DNA from: Salinimicrobium sediminilitoris
GTDB taxonomy: Bacteria > Bacteroidota > Bacteroidia > Flavobacteriales > Flavobacteriaceae
Reading direction: 5' to 3'
NCBI RefSeq assembly: GCF_020866905.1
Contig: NZ_JAIVCC010000005.1
Location: 248,001 to 312,000, forward strand
Length of the DNA: 64,000 nucleotides
The notes beneath the pieces are model-generated. The model had not been told where the DNA came from. It was given only the letters and a program-made list of their open reading frames with translations, and searched no databases. Positions within the stretch are counted from its first letter, which is position 1; each line of letters starts with the position of its first letter. A program made the position numbers and the translations under genes. Shown one piece after another: positions 26,324 to 36,428 of the stretch.

Positions 26324-27976
26324 TTAGGGCAAAGTAGTTATTACTTTCTTCTCTACAAACTCGCTTTGGTTCCCCGTCCTGTCTACAGCCGTCACTCCCA
26401 CTTTAGAAAGCTGATGCCCGTTAACCGACTTTGGCAATAGTAAAGACCTTTCATTTTTGTTGAGGATCTTGTAGTCCCACTTTCCGTTGAACATATAATG
26501 CACCACCCATTTAAACACCTTCTTTTCTGAAGGATGTTCCCAGTCTACAGTTACCTGATTTCCGTTCGTGACTATGGCAACTTTTGGTATCGCAGGCGCT
26601 TCATCATTCATCCATGGGGAAGCAGGAACAAGGGCTTTTTTCCTGTAAGCGTTGTCAAGAATGCCGGCAGAAAGGTTAGGGTATTTCAAAAGCGGACCTA
26701 TGCTCCAGTGAATACTACCTTTACTTTCGGGCAGCATTCCGCGGGTGATCATGATCTGGCTTACGGTTTCGATAAGATTTGGATCATCACCACCAAAATC
26801 AATGTTTATTCCGGGCCATAAATGCCTGTTGTGGTGGTTTTCATTTTCCCACCAGCCCAGTAACACCGGGAAGCTCTGCCCCGTCTGACTTATTTTCCAG
26901 TAGAGCTGTGGGGAATAATAATCTATCCAGCCTTCATTAAGCCACAGCCGGGCATCGGCGTACAGTTCGCTATACTGGTCCATTCCGGTAATTGTTTTAG
27001 GATATCCCGGACGGTAGATCCCGAAGGGACTTATTCCAAATTTTACTTCCGGCTTTTCAGCTTTAATTTCCTTGTAGATCCTTTCTACAAAGTTGTTCAC
27101 GTTCTCCCGGCGCCAGTCGGGTTTGGAGAGCTTTCCGCCGTTGGTTTGATATGCGGCGTAGTTTGCAGCATCGGGAAAATCTTCTCCTTTGTTGTAAGAA
27201 GCATACGGGTAGAAATAATCATCAAAGTGAATCCCATCGATATCATAGCGCTTCACGATATCCATAACTACTTTTGAGGTATGGTCCTGAGTGGCTTTTT
27301 TCGCAGGATCCATCCACCACATCCCATTCTTTAGTTCGACCATGAAAGAGGGATATTTTTTTACTGCGGAAGCTTCGGTCACTTTACCGCCGGTGGAATG
27401 ATGGGCACGGTAAGGATTGAGCCACACGTGAAATTCCAGCCCCCGTTCATGAGCGGCATCGAGCCAGAATTGTAGCGGATCGTAAAAAGGCTCCGGTGCC
27501 TGCCCCTGCATTCCGGTGAGGAAGAAAGACCAGGGTTCCATTTGACTTTCGTAAAGCGCATCGGCCTGAGGTCTCGCCTGAAAGATCACGGCGTTATAGT
27601 TGTGATCTTTTAAAAAATCTAGAAGGGCTATGGCTTCTTTTTGCTGCTCGGCGGTAGAAAGGCCAGATTTGCTGGGCCAGTTAATATTGGCCACAGTAGC
27701 GATCCATGCCGCACGGAATTCCCGCATCACAAAAGGAGAGCTGCGGAAGGCTTTTTCTGCAGGTGTTTCCTTGGCAGCTTCAGGTTTGACCGGAAGTTCT
27801 TCGACAATCTCTTCGCGAGTGACCACAGGTACATCTTCGGCCGTTTCGGCGGGTATTTTCATCACTTTTTCCGAAGCAGGTTTTTTGTCGCGAACAACAG
27901 ACTTGGAGCTGGAGCATCCACTTAATCCAAGGGTAAAGGCTAAAAGGCCGGTAATGAAAAACTTTTTCTTCAGCAT
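26324..27976 (-). CDS. DigH-like glycosyl hydrolase (GHL10/DUF187) lipoprotein
   Basis: 550 residues. The signal peptide ends with lipobox LSGC (Cys21), followed by a Pro/Glu/Lys-rich spacer to about 75. The GHL10 domain (about 82-400) shows REFRAAWIATVANINWPS, FQARPQADALY, HVWLNPYRAHH, DGIHFDDYFYPY and KFGISPFGIYRP. A fibronectin-III-like tail follows (about 455-545). E. coli DigH of this family cuts denuded glycan strands, so the likely substrate is peptidoglycan glycan. A 14-bp palindrome lies 30 bp upstream of the start. Confidence 0.92.
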   Translation of the reverse strand: MLKKKFFITGLLAFTLGLSGCSSSKSVVRDKKPASEKVMKIPAETAEDVPVVTREEIVEELPVKPEAAKETPAEKAFRSSPFVMREFRAAWIATVANINWPSKSGLSTAEQQKEAIALLDFLKDHNYNAVIFQARPQADALYESQMEPWSFFLTGMQGQAPEPFYDPLQFWLDAAHERGLEFHVWLNPYRAHHSTGGKVTEASAVKKYPSFMVELKNGMWWMDPAKKATQDHTSKVVMDIVKRYDIDGIHFDDYFYPYASYNKGEDFPDAANYAAYQTNGGKLSKPDWRRENVNNFVERIYKEIKAEKPEVKFGISPFGIYRPGYPKTITGMDQYSELYADARLWLNEGWIDYYSPQLYWKISQTGQSFPVLLGWWENENHHNRHLWPGINIDFGGDDPNLIETVSQIMITRGMLPESKGSIHWSIGPLLKYPNLSAGILDNAYRKKALVPASPWMNDEAPAIPKVAIVTNGNQVTVDWEHPSEKKVFKWVVHYMFNGKWDYKILNKNERSLLLPKSVNGHQLSKVGVTAVDRTGNQSEFVEKKVITTLP

Positions 27977-28005
27977 AGATCTTTTTAAACAGGTTAAGTT
28001 ATTTC

Positions 28006-28019
28006 AGGTTATATAACCT
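28006..28019. promoter_or_regulatory. Perfect 14-bp palindrome upstream of the DigH-like gene
   Basis: AGGTTATATAACCT is fully symmetrical and sits 30 bp before the start of the DigH-like gene and 33 bp after the murQ stop. Its position suits an operator for a repressor responding to amino sugars; it lacks the T-run expected of a terminator. The regulator is not in this window. Confidence 0.4.
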
Positions 28020-28051
28020 TTAAACCGGTAAAATTAGTGTATTGTAAAATG

Positions 28052-28876
28052 TTATTTTTCAGGATTATTTTTAAAGATCTCCAGGACCTTTCGCACACTT
28101 TTATGCTCTTCAAGCAAAGTTTTCGCGAGATGTTCTGTAATACCCAACTCTTCCATCAACATGAGCTCTCCCCTGCTCACAAGTTTTTTGTTGGAAAGCT
28201 GCATGTCAACCATTTTGTTTCCTTTTATGCGGCCGAGCTTTATCATCACCGCCGTGGAAATCATGTTGAGCACAAGCTTTTGAGCAGTTCCCGATTTCAT
28301 GCGGGTACTGCCGGTAACAAATTCGGGCCCTACTACAACTTCAATGGGAAATTCTGAAGCCTCACTCAGTGGAGAACCGGCATTGTTTGTGACGCAGGCA
28401 GTGATAAGTCCATTCTCCCGAGCTTCTTTAATGCCTCCAATCACGTAGGGCGTGGTGCCCGAAGCTGCGATCCCCACCAAAACGTCATTTTTGGAGATGC
28501 TGAATTCCTGCAGGTCTTTCCATGCCTGCTCGGTATCATCTTCGGCATTTTCAACAGCTTTTCTTAAAGCGCCGTCTCCCCCCGCGATCAAACCGATCAC
28601 CACATTGTGAGAAACCCCAAAAGTGGGAGGACATTCGGAAGCATCAAGAACTCCCAGCCTGCCACTGGTGCCGGCACCAATATAAAATAGACGGCCCTTG
28701 TGGTTTGAGATCTTATCTACAATTTTCTCAACCAGTTGCTCTATCTGCGGGATAGCTTTCTCTACCGCCAGTGGTACTTTTTTATCTTCGTTGTTTATAT
28801 TTTTCAGAATTTCTTCCGTAGACATCTTTTCAAGATGGTCATAATTGGAAGCCTGTTCTGTAGTACGTGTGCTCAT
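28052..28876 (-). CDS. murQ: N-acetylmuramic acid 6-phosphate etherase
   Basis: MurQ removes D-lactate from MurNAc-6-phosphate to give GlcNAc-6-phosphate in the cytoplasm. 274 residues, slightly shorter than the E. coli enzyme. SIS-fold motifs: GRLFYIGAGTSGRLGVLDASECPPTFG with catalytic Glu81, and VGIAASGTTPYVIGGIKEA. TGSTRMKSGTAQKLVLNMIST is also diagnostic. It follows the MFS gene after 3 bp, so translation is likely coupled. The MurNAc kinase needed to make its substrate is absent from this cluster. Confidence 0.97.
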   Translation of the reverse strand: MSTRTTEQASNYDHLEKMSTEEILKNINNEDKKVPLAVEKAIPQIEQLVEKIVDKISNHKGRLFYIGAGTSGRLGVLDASECPPTFGVSHNVVIGLIAGGDGALRKAVENAEDDTEQAWKDLQEFSISKNDVLVGIAASGTTPYVIGGIKEARENGLITACVTNNAGSPLSEASEFPIEVVVGPEFVTGSTRMKSGTAQKLVLNMISTAVMIKLGRIKGNKMVDMQLSNKKLVSRGELMLMEELGITEHLAKTLLEEHKSVRKVLEIFKNNPEK

Positions 28877-28879
28877 TTT

Positions 28880-30145
28880 TTATAAAGATTTGATCTTATA
28901 ACCTTTGGTTGCAAAAAATAGTATGTAAAGGTAGCAGGGAATAAGTATCCAGTAAGCCTGCTGTGGATCCCAGGAATCGGCCAGTAAGCCGTAGATCGGC
29001 GGGATAACCGCTCCCCCGGCAATGGCCATGATTAAAAATGAAGAACCAACTTTAGTAAAACGGCCCAGTCCTGCCAGTGCCATGGGCCAGATAGCCGGCC
29101 AAACCAAGGCGTTAGCAATACCGAGAAGGGCAATCGCGGAAACCGAAATTATCCCCGGACTGAAAATGGCTACCACTCCAAAAACAATTCCCAGGATGGC
29201 GGAAATTTTTAAAGCGTTCTCCTGACTAATGTACTTTGGAATTGCAAAGATCCCGACAACATATCCCACGATCATGGCTCCAAGGGTGAAGCTCGCGAAA
29301 AATTTAGCGTCCACCAGCGGAATACCGTGAGCTTCATTCGCATAATTTATAATTGTGTCCCCTGCGATCACTTCCACCCCAACGTAAAGGAACAATGCCA
29401 GTGTCCCCAGAAAAACATGTGGGAACTGAAAAATGCTGTTTTTGGTGAGGTTTGATTTTGCTACTTCCTCATCTTCGGCGTCGGCATCAACCTCGGGCAG
29501 GGAAGAATAATAGACCAACACAGCCAGTAAAATAAGTACTCCCATCATCACCAGGTATGGATTGACAACCCTTTCGGCTAAAGCATCAAGTGCGGCAGTT
29601 TTTTCCGCTCCGGTCAAAGCTTCAATGGTTTCAGTTAGATTATCGGAAGAACTAAAAAGGATCGCTCCCAGGACTATTGGAGCCAGCACTCCTGCTACTT
29701 TATTACAGATTCCCATTATGCTTATTCGTTTCGCAGCACTTTCCAAAGGTCCCAGCACCACCACATAAGGATTGGCAGCAGTCTGTAAAAGAGCGAGTCC
29801 GGTTCCCTGCACAAACAGCCCAAGTAGGAAAAGTTCATAGGTTCGGGAATAAGCTGCGGGTATAAATATCACCGCTCCTACTGCCATTACTAATAGGCCG
29901 AGAGACATTCCTTTTTTATAGCCGGTCTTTTGCAACACCCAGGCAGAAGGTAACGCCATGACCAGATATGAAATGTAAAAAGCCGTAACTACAAAATAGG
30001 ACTGGAAGTTATTGAGCTCACAGGCTATTTTAAGGTATGGGATCAATACCGAATTGAGCCAGGTCACAAACCCGAAAATAAAGAATAGGGCACCAATGAT
30101 GAAAATTGATTTGTTAGTGCCAGAGGTGGTAGAAGTTTTTTCCAT
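28880..30145 (-). CDS. Sugar MFS permease (FucP/NagP-type), probable amino-sugar importer
   Basis: 421 residues with 12 predicted transmembrane helices in two halves separated by an acidic loop (about 215-235, DADAEDEEVAKS). The FHS-family signature is clear: FFIFGFVTWLNSVLIPYLK, FVQGTGLALLQTAANPYVVVLGP, and RISIMGICNKVAGVLAP. FucP and NagP transport fucose and N-acetylglucosamine. Its place directly before murQ suggests MurNAc or GlcNAc-MurNAc as substrate (inference). It is the first gene of the five-gene minus-strand cluster. Confidence 0.92.
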   Translation of the reverse strand: MEKTSTTSGTNKSIFIIGALFFIFGFVTWLNSVLIPYLKIACELNNFQSYFVVTAFYISYLVMALPSAWVLQKTGYKKGMSLGLLVMAVGAVIFIPAAYSRTYELFLLGLFVQGTGLALLQTAANPYVVVLGPLESAAKRISIMGICNKVAGVLAPIVLGAILFSSSDNLTETIEALTGAEKTAALDALAERVVNPYLVMMGVLILLAVLVYYSSLPEVDADAEDEEVAKSNLTKNSIFQFPHVFLGTLALFLYVGVEVIAGDTIINYANEAHGIPLVDAKFFASFTLGAMIVGYVVGIFAIPKYISQENALKISAILGIVFGVVAIFSPGIISVSAIALLGIANALVWPAIWPMALAGLGRFTKVGSSFLIMAIAGGAVIPPIYGLLADSWDPQQAYWILIPCYLYILFFATKGYKIKSL

Positions 30146-30336
30146 ATGCCGGGGGAAAGGATCGAGGTTTAAATTGAAGCCACCAAGATATACAATTCTT
30201 AAATAAAGCTTAAATGAAGAAAGAATAAAATAAGAGTTCTGTAAATTTTGGAAGGTGCTGAAGATTAGGCTGTAAAACCTATTTTTGACACTTTACATGG
30301 AAATTGAAGTTTTCTTTAGAGGCCTTTAAAAAAGAC

Positions 30337-30344
30337 TATATTTG
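30337..30344 (+). promoter_or_regulatory. Possible -7 element (TATATTTG) for lepA
   Basis: TATATTTG matches the flavobacterial -7 consensus, 42 bp before the lepA ATG. The nearest upstream TTG (30304-30306) is 30 bp away, outside the usual spacing. Confidence 0.4.
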
Positions 30345-30386
30345 TAGCCTTTAATTGAGAAGGAAATTTAAGCCTGAAACAGACAC

Positions 30387-32183
30387 ATGAAGAACATTCG
30401 GAATTTTTGCATCATTGCCCATATTGACCACGGAAAAAGCACCCTGGCCGACAGGTTACTGGACGCCACAGGATCTGTGACCGATCGTGAGAAGCAGGAA
30501 CAGCTGCTGGACAGTATGGATTTGGAGCGGGAAAGAGGTATCACCATCAAGAGCCATGCAATCCAGATGGATTACACCTACAAGGGGGAGCAATATATTC
30601 TGAACCTTATTGACACGCCGGGACACGTGGATTTTTCTTATGAGGTGTCCCGATCCATTGCTGCATGTGAAGGAGCTTTGCTCGTTGTTGATGCGGCACA
30701 GAGCATACAGGCGCAGACTATTTCCAATTTATACCTTGCACTGGAGAATGATCTTGAGATCATTCCCGTTTTGAACAAGGTGGATCTGCCAAGTGCAAAT
30801 CCCGAAGAAGTAACAGATGACATCGTAGATCTTTTAGGTTGCGACGCTTCAGACGTTATTCCGGCGAGTGCCAAGACAGGTTTGGGAATCGAGGAAATCC
30901 TCGCTGCCATTATTGAAGGAATTCCGCCGCCAACAGGGAAAGTTGACGCACCTTTAAGAGCTTTGATCTTCGATTCTGTTTACAACCCTTTCCGCGGAGT
31001 GGAAACTTATTTTAGAGTGATCAATGGTTCTATTAAAAAGGGCCAGAACATCAAGTTCGTTGCTACAGATAAAAATTACTTTGCCGATGAAGTTGGCACC
31101 TTAAGGCTGAAACAATTCCCGAGGCAGGAAATTAAGACCGGAGATGTGGGTTACCTCATCACAGGAATTAAAGAAGCCAAGGAAGTAAAAGTGGGAGATA
31201 CTATCACCGATGCCAAAAACCCTACAACTGAAGCAGTACCGGGATTTGAGGACGTAAAACCAATGGTTTTCGCCGGAATTTATCCCGTAGATACCGAAGA
31301 TTATGAGGACCTCCGTGCTTCGATGGAAAAGTTGCAGCTTAACGATGCTTCGCTGGTCTTCGTTCCTGAAAGTTCTGCAGCTCTGGGCTTTGGCTTTCGT
31401 TGTGGCTTCCTGGGAATGCTACACTTAGAGATCATCCAGGAACGTTTGGAAAGAGAATTCGATATGACCGTAATTACTACGGTTCCTAACGTATCCTACC
31501 ACGCCTATACGCATAAAAATAAAGACCAGGTGATCCTGGTAAATAACCCTTCAGACCTGCCGGAGCCATCCAGCCTCGACAGAGTTGAAGAACCCTATAT
31601 TAAAGCAACGATCATCACGAAAGCGGACTTTGTAGGTCCGGTGATGTCTCTTTGTATCGAAAAACGCGGACAGATCACGAACCAAACCTACCTAACTACA
31701 GATCGTGTGGAATTGTCTTTTGACATGCCGCTTGCAGAGATCGTTTTTGACTTCTACGATAGGCTGAAGACCGTTTCTAAAGGATATGCATCCTTTGACT
31801 ACTCACCTATTGGAATGCGTGCATCCAAGCTTGTAAAAGTAGACGTGCTGCTTAACGGAAACGTGGTGGACGCCCTTTCTGCGCTGTTGCACGTGGACAA
31901 TGCCTATGATATAGGAAAGAAGATGTGTGAAAAGCTAAGGCAACTCATCCCGAGACAACAATTCGACATTCCTATCCAGGCTGCCATTGGAGCGAAAATC
32001 ATTGCCCGTGAAACCGTAAAAGCTCTGCGTAAAGATGTAACAGCAAAATGTTACGGGGGAGATATTTCACGTAAGAGAAAGCTTCTTGAAAAGCAGAAAA
32101 AAGGTAAGAAGAGAATGCGCCAGGTTGGAAACGTAGAGATCCCCCAGGAAGCATTTATGGCCGTTTTAAAGCTGAACGATTAA
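30387..32183 (+). CDS. lepA: Elongation factor 4 (LepA), ribosome-associated GTPase
   Basis: 598 residues, the normal EF4 length. G-domain motifs are [16 protein letters not shown] (P-loop), the switch region [18 protein letters not shown] and NKVD (G4). The C-terminal EF4-specific domain ends [21 protein letters not shown], the LepA signature. It back-translocates or remodels ribosomes, especially under ionic stress, which suits the neighbouring antiporters. It is a single gene ending in a bidirectional terminator. Confidence 0.98.
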   Translation: MKNIRNFCIIAHIDHGKSTLADRLLDATGSVTDREKQEQLLDSMDLERERGITIKSHAIQMDYTYKGEQYILNLIDTPGHVDFSYEVSRSIAACEGALLVVDAAQSIQAQTISNLYLALENDLEIIPVLNKVDLPSANPEEVTDDIVDLLGCDASDVIPASAKTGLGIEEILAAIIEGIPPPTGKVDAPLRALIFDSVYNPFRGVETYFRVINGSIKKGQNIKFVATDKNYFADEVGTLRLKQFPRQEIKTGDVGYLITGIKEAKEVKVGDTITDAKNPTTEAVPGFEDVKPMVFAGIYPVDTEDYEDLRASMEKLQLNDASLVFVPESSAALGFGFRCGFLGMLHLEIIQERLEREFDMTVITTVPNVSYHAYTHKNKDQVILVNNPSDLPEPSSLDRVEEPYIKATIITKADFVGPVMSLCIEKRGQITNQTYLTTDRVELSFDMPLAEIVFDFYDRLKTVSKGYASFDYSPIGMRASKLVKVDVLLNGNVVDALSALLHVDNAYDIGKKMCEKLRQLIPRQQFDIPIQAAIGAKIIARETVKALRKDVTAKCYGGDISRKRKLLEKQKKGKKRMRQVGNVEIPQEAFMAVLKLND

Positions 32184-32207
32184 AGTAAATTCAAGATTTT
32201 TATAGAT

Positions 32208-32242
32208 AAAAAAACCGGGAACTAAAATTCCCGGTTTTTTTT
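32208..32242. terminator. Bidirectional terminator between lepA and the antiporter
   Basis: Stem AAAAAACCGGGAA pairs with TTCCCGGTTTTTT around a 6-nt loop, with A- and T-tracts on both sides. It serves lepA (plus) and the convergent antiporter gene (minus), whose stop codon overlaps the T-tract. Confidence 0.9.
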
Positions 32243-34121
32243 ATTTCTCTTCTGGATTTTGTTCTACCGTTTCTTTATAATTCTCCTCCTTTTCTTCCTC
32301 TTCCTTCTGAATCTTTTTACCAAGATAGACCAGTTGATAACCGCTGTTAATCTCTACCTCGGCACTGTGAGAAGGTATAATTTTAAGTTCTCCGGTATCT
32401 TTTTTTACGAAAAGGGGAATAATATCAGGATCGGTCTTGGAAATTTCCAGTAAGCCTTCATAATGCGCCCTGCTGTTAAGCTCCACCTCATGAATTGTAG
32501 GGAAACTTCTTGCGACCTCGGTAAGCTTAATATAGTCATCTGTGTGAGAGAATAGACCTTCGGAAGGATTGGTTTCTGGGTCATTCATTTCATCGGAAGA
32601 AATGAGCCTAAATGAACCTTTCTCTCCATACTGGCTGGTGAATTTTCTAATGGCGGTTTTATTAATGTCGCTGTTCCCGGTCATGGCCATTAAGTAACCC
32701 ACATCATTTAATTCAATATTGTTGAAGAGATCATCTTCATACACACTGCCCGCAATAGCATCAAGGCCAAGGTCTTTTGCTTTCATCACATTGTCTCCAT
32801 TATTATCCATGAGCACCACATGCCGTTTATTGTCCTGCAGGTACTTTCCTATAAGTCGGGAGACCGAAGATGCTCCAATAATGAGAATTCCTTCAGCATC
32901 TTTTACAAATACCCCAACGACTTTGGCGAAGACCCTGGCAGTAGTAGCATTTAACAGAACAGTAAGTAATACCATCATAAACACTAATGGTGTGATATAT
33001 TCTGCCCCTGGCACCCCTTCCCGTGCGAGCTTAAGCCCAAAAAGCGAAGCAATACCGGCGGCCACAATCCCGCGGGGACCAACCCAGCTTATAAACGCGA
33101 TCTCACTGGCTTTGAGATTGGAACCAAGGGAGCTCAGAATTACCCCAATTGGCCTTACAACAAGTATTATTACTCCAAAAAGCATAGCCGCTTTCCAGTT
33201 GAAAATTAACTGAAGTTCTGCTATTTCTATGTTGGCTGCCAGCAGAATGAAGAGGATCGATATAAGCAGAACACTCAGGGACTCCTTGAAGTAGAGTAAT
33301 TCTTTAATGTTGGGAAGGTCTTTGTTACCCATTACCATTCCCATTACTACAACTGCCAAAAGTCCGCTTTCATGAGCAAACATGTCTGCCAATACGAAAA
33401 CTCCCAGGACGGTTGCAAGGGTAAAAACATTCAGTAAGTAGTGGGGGATAATATTCCGTTTAATTAATAAAGCAAGGATGTGTGCGAAAGTGAAACCAAA
33501 GGTAAAACCAAAAAGGATGATCTTCCCAAATTCAGTCAATGCCGTCATGGTAAAATCCTGCCCACCTTCCACACGAATGAACTCATACATCAATACTGCA
33601 ATAAGAGCACCAATAGGATCTATTAAAATCCCTTCCCATTTAAGAATGGAAGAGACGTGGGTCTTCAGCGGAATATTCCGAAGAATAGGTGCAATAACGG
33701 TGGGACCTGTGACTATGATAAGGGAGGAAAAAAGAAAGGATATCTGCCAGGAAAATCCATAAATAAAGTGTGCTGCCAGACCTGCGCCAAAAAAGGTGAC
33801 CACCACCCCTACACTAATCAATTTGACAATTACGGGACCAATATTTCCTACCTCACCCCTTCTTAAGGTTAATCCTCCCTCGAAAAGTATGACTGCAATA
33901 GCCAGGGAAACGAAATAAAATAAACTTTCCCCGGGAAAAACCCCTTCCTCTCCATTCCAGATGGGTTCCAGCCATTTGGTTCCGTCTTCGGAAAGTAAAG
34001 TGGATATTGGGCCAACAAAAAGCCCGATAAGTATAAGCGGGAGAATTGCGGGAGTTTTTGTTTTCCACGCAACCCACTGCGCCAGTATTCCCAGGATAAC
34101 TAAGCCTGCCAGTTCTAACAT
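32241..34121 (-). CDS. Cation/H+ antiporter (CPA1-like) with RCK/TrkA-N domain
   Basis: 626 residues. The N-terminal half (about 1-395) has 11-12 TM helices of the Na+/H+ exchanger fold, including LFEGGLTLRRGEV and SWVGPRGIVAAGIASLFGL. A Rossmann RCK/TrkA-N domain follows at about 410-530 (GILIIGASSVSRLIGKYL, VVLMDNN, GDNVMKAKDLGLDAIAGSVYEDD). The tail resembles a short TrkA-C domain and ends in a highly charged Glu-rich segment. It would exchange Na+ or K+ for H+ under NAD(H) or nucleotide control; the ion is not determinable. Next minus-strand neighbour: another antiporter, 98 bp upstream. Confidence 0.9.
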   Translation of the reverse strand: MLELAGLVILGILAQWVAWKTKTPAILPLILIGLFVGPISTLLSEDGTKWLEPIWNGEEGVFPGESLFYFVSLAIAVILFEGGLTLRRGEVGNIGPVIVKLISVGVVVTFFGAGLAAHFIYGFSWQISFLFSSLIIVTGPTVIAPILRNIPLKTHVSSILKWEGILIDPIGALIAVLMYEFIRVEGGQDFTMTALTEFGKIILFGFTFGFTFAHILALLIKRNIIPHYLLNVFTLATVLGVFVLADMFAHESGLLAVVVMGMVMGNKDLPNIKELLYFKESLSVLLISILFILLAANIEIAELQLIFNWKAAMLFGVIILVVRPIGVILSSLGSNLKASEIAFISWVGPRGIVAAGIASLFGLKLAREGVPGAEYITPLVFMMVLLTVLLNATTARVFAKVVGVFVKDAEGILIIGASSVSRLIGKYLQDNKRHVVLMDNNGDNVMKAKDLGLDAIAGSVYEDDLFNNIELNDVGYLMAMTGNSDINKTAIRKFTSQYGEKGSFRLISSDEMNDPETNPSEGLFSHTDDYIKLTEVARSFPTIHEVELNSRAHYEGLLEISKTDPDIIPLFVKKDTGELKIIPSHSAEVEINSGYQLVYLGKKIQKEEEEKEENYKETVEQNPEEK

Positions 34122-34219
34122 ATGATCTATTTAACCAAATAAAATTGGCCATAAAGTTAACTGTTTATGTTTTAACAGCAGAACTTCTAAGCATCCTCCC
34201 CCTGATTTCTTCAGAAAAT

Positions 34220-36247
34220 TTAGGGATAAACGATGATGCGGCTTTTATCAAAGAAATATTTTTCGAGTTTTGCAGGAATTCCCGCGAGTACATTCTGAAA
34301 GGATTTAGTGCCCTTTCTAGCTGTAATAAGTATTACAATGTCCTCCTCCTGCATATCCCTGCCAAGGATGAGGAAATCATTCCAGTCTCTAAACATCTTA
34401 TAAGTCACCGGCGAATCGCTCTTCATCTTTTTAAACTCTTCAGAAAGTGCCTTTTTTGAAGCCTCATTACAATTGATCACCACGGGAACACTAAGTTCTT
34501 TGGAAAGCACTTCAATTTTTTGGACCCACAAAGAAAAGCCTGCTTCCTCTTCGGCAAGTGCGGGAACAGCCAGAAACAGTCGTTTATGAGTAGCCAGCGG
34601 CCTGTTAAAGTAGGTAATGAAAGAAGTCTTACTGTTGGCCTCAATAATTCGTTCCATCTTTTTTCCAATAAGCTTATCCATGAGCCCTTTGTCTGAAGGC
34701 CATCCAAAAATGACAAGATCGGCAACTATTTCCCTGGCTTTACGGGCAATTCCCTGCGCAACATTATGATCAATGGTAGCCTGGATAGTTACTTCGGCCT
34801 CGGCAGCTGATGCCTGTGAAACGAAATCTTCAAGTTTTCCAGTGGCACGGGCAATATTGGCTTCAGCTTCAGCATTATTGGGAACTACAGAAAGTATGGA
34901 AATAGGATTGGGAGAGGTCTTATCCTTGATAAGAATAGCAAATTCCAGCAACTTGTCAAAATTCAGAATATTGGCAATAGGTAGCAGGATGGTCTCATTT
35001 TTAAAAGTATCGGTTTTTTTGATTTCGCTGGTAAGATCCTTTTCAACTTCAGCCTTTAATTTAGTGGCCGCACGTTGCGTTGCCAAAGTAGCTACAATAG
35101 AGGTTACAAGGATAAGAATAATGGTACCATTAAGGATATTTTCATCAATGATCCCCGCATTAAAACCTACAATAATTACTGCCAGAGTAGCTGCCGCATG
35201 ACCACTACTAAGTCCAAAGATCACCTTTCTCTGCGCCGCAGAATACTTAAAGGATATCTGGGTGAAAAAAGAGGCCAGCCACTTTCCTAAAATAGCCACG
35301 AAGCTTAGCGTTCCAGCTACGATCAAGGCTGTGGGTCCACTAAAGATCACACTTATGTCTACCAGCATTCCCACACTAATAAGGAAAAACGGAATGAACA
35401 GGGCATTGCCAATAAACTCGATCCTGTTCATCAAAGCTGAAGAATGCGGAATAAGCCGATTCAGGGCAAGACCTGCAAGGAAAGCTCCGATGATTGGCTC
35501 CACCCCGGCAAGTTCTGCAAGGAATGCAGCTATAAAAACCACTGTTAGCACAAAGATATAATGGGAGTGCTTTTCATTTTCCATACTGGTGAAAAACCAT
35601 TTTGCAATACGTGGTACCAGGAAGAACAAAATAGCCGAAAAGATGGCGAGGGAGATTCCCAGTCTCTGCCAAAAAGCGGCATTTAATGTTCCTTCATGAT
35701 TCCCCATGATTACTGCCAGTACAATAAGCACGGCAGTATCTGTAAGGATTGTTCCTCCAACAGTTATGGCTACAGCTTCATTTTTTGAAACCTTTAGCTT
35801 GCTCACGATAGGATATGTAAGCAGAGTATGGGTAGCAAACATACTTGCAGTCAAAAAACTTGCATTAAAATCATAATTAAGCAAATAGTAACACACGGGA
35901 AATCCTATTCCCAGGGGAATGATAAAGGTGAAAAAACCAAAGAGAAAACTCTTATTGCGGTTAGCCTTAAACTGGTTCATGTCCAGTTCCAGACCTGCTA
36001 TAAACATGATGTACAATAGGCCTATGGTGGAAAAGAGATCAATGGCCGAATTCTGTTCCAGGAGTCCCACGCCATAAGGACCAATCACAATTCCCGAAAC
36101 AATGAGAATAATAATCCCGGGGATATTTAACCGCCTTAAAACAATGGGCGAGATAAGAATGATAAGCAGAATAAGAGAGAATACCAGAACCGGATTCGAT
36201 AATGGCAGTTCAAATTCATGCTTCAACAACTCGAGGAACTCATTCAT
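34220..36247 (-). CDS. CPA2-type cation/H+ antiporter with universal-stress-like C-terminal domains
   Basis: 675 residues. A Na+/H+ exchanger membrane domain covers about 20-390 (GIVIGPYGVGLL, FIAGLELDMNQFK, FATHTLLTYPIVSKL, GAFLAGLALNRLIPHSS). Two soluble segments follow at about 415-545 and 555-670. The first resembles a universal-stress-protein fold (ILLPIANILNFDKLLEFAILIKD, DLVIFGWPSDKG); the second appears to be a diverged repeat. The fusion suggests cytosolic sensing of stress or nucleotide. It is divergent from the third antiporter with a 181-bp gap. Confidence 0.88.
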   Translation of the reverse strand: MNEFLELLKHEFELPLSNPVLVFSLILLIILISPIVLRRLNIPGIIILIVSGIVIGPYGVGLLEQNSAIDLFSTIGLLYIMFIAGLELDMNQFKANRNKSFLFGFFTFIIPLGIGFPVCYYLLNYDFNASFLTASMFATHTLLTYPIVSKLKVSKNEAVAITVGGTILTDTAVLIVLAVIMGNHEGTLNAAFWQRLGISLAIFSAILFFLVPRIAKWFFTSMENEKHSHYIFVLTVVFIAAFLAELAGVEPIIGAFLAGLALNRLIPHSSALMNRIEFIGNALFIPFFLISVGMLVDISVIFSGPTALIVAGTLSFVAILGKWLASFFTQISFKYSAAQRKVIFGLSSGHAAATLAVIIVGFNAGIIDENILNGTIILILVTSIVATLATQRAATKLKAEVEKDLTSEIKKTDTFKNETILLPIANILNFDKLLEFAILIKDKTSPNPISILSVVPNNAEAEANIARATGKLEDFVSQASAAEAEVTIQATIDHNVAQGIARKAREIVADLVIFGWPSDKGLMDKLIGKKMERIIEANSKTSFITYFNRPLATHKRLFLAVPALAEEEAGFSLWVQKIEVLSKELSVPVVINCNEASKKALSEEFKKMKSDSPVTYKMFRDWNDFLILGRDMQEEDIVILITARKGTKSFQNVLAGIPAKLEKYFFDKSRIIVYP

Positions 36248-36428
36248 ATATTTATTATTATAGGCTTAAAAATAGCAGATATCATTACTATAAAAATGTA
36301 AATGTTTGTAAAAATGCTATTTTTAAGTGATTTTTGAGAAAATCAGAACTATTTTCTTTTTCATGCCTCCGCTTTCGTGTTTGTTTTCGGAGATTAAAAA
36401 TTTATGAACCTGCTCTTAAAACCTGATT

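Noticed and set aside
31885-31899. parS-like word TGTTGCACGTGGACA inside lepA
   Set aside because: It breaks palindrome symmetry and is explained by the EF4 coding sequence.
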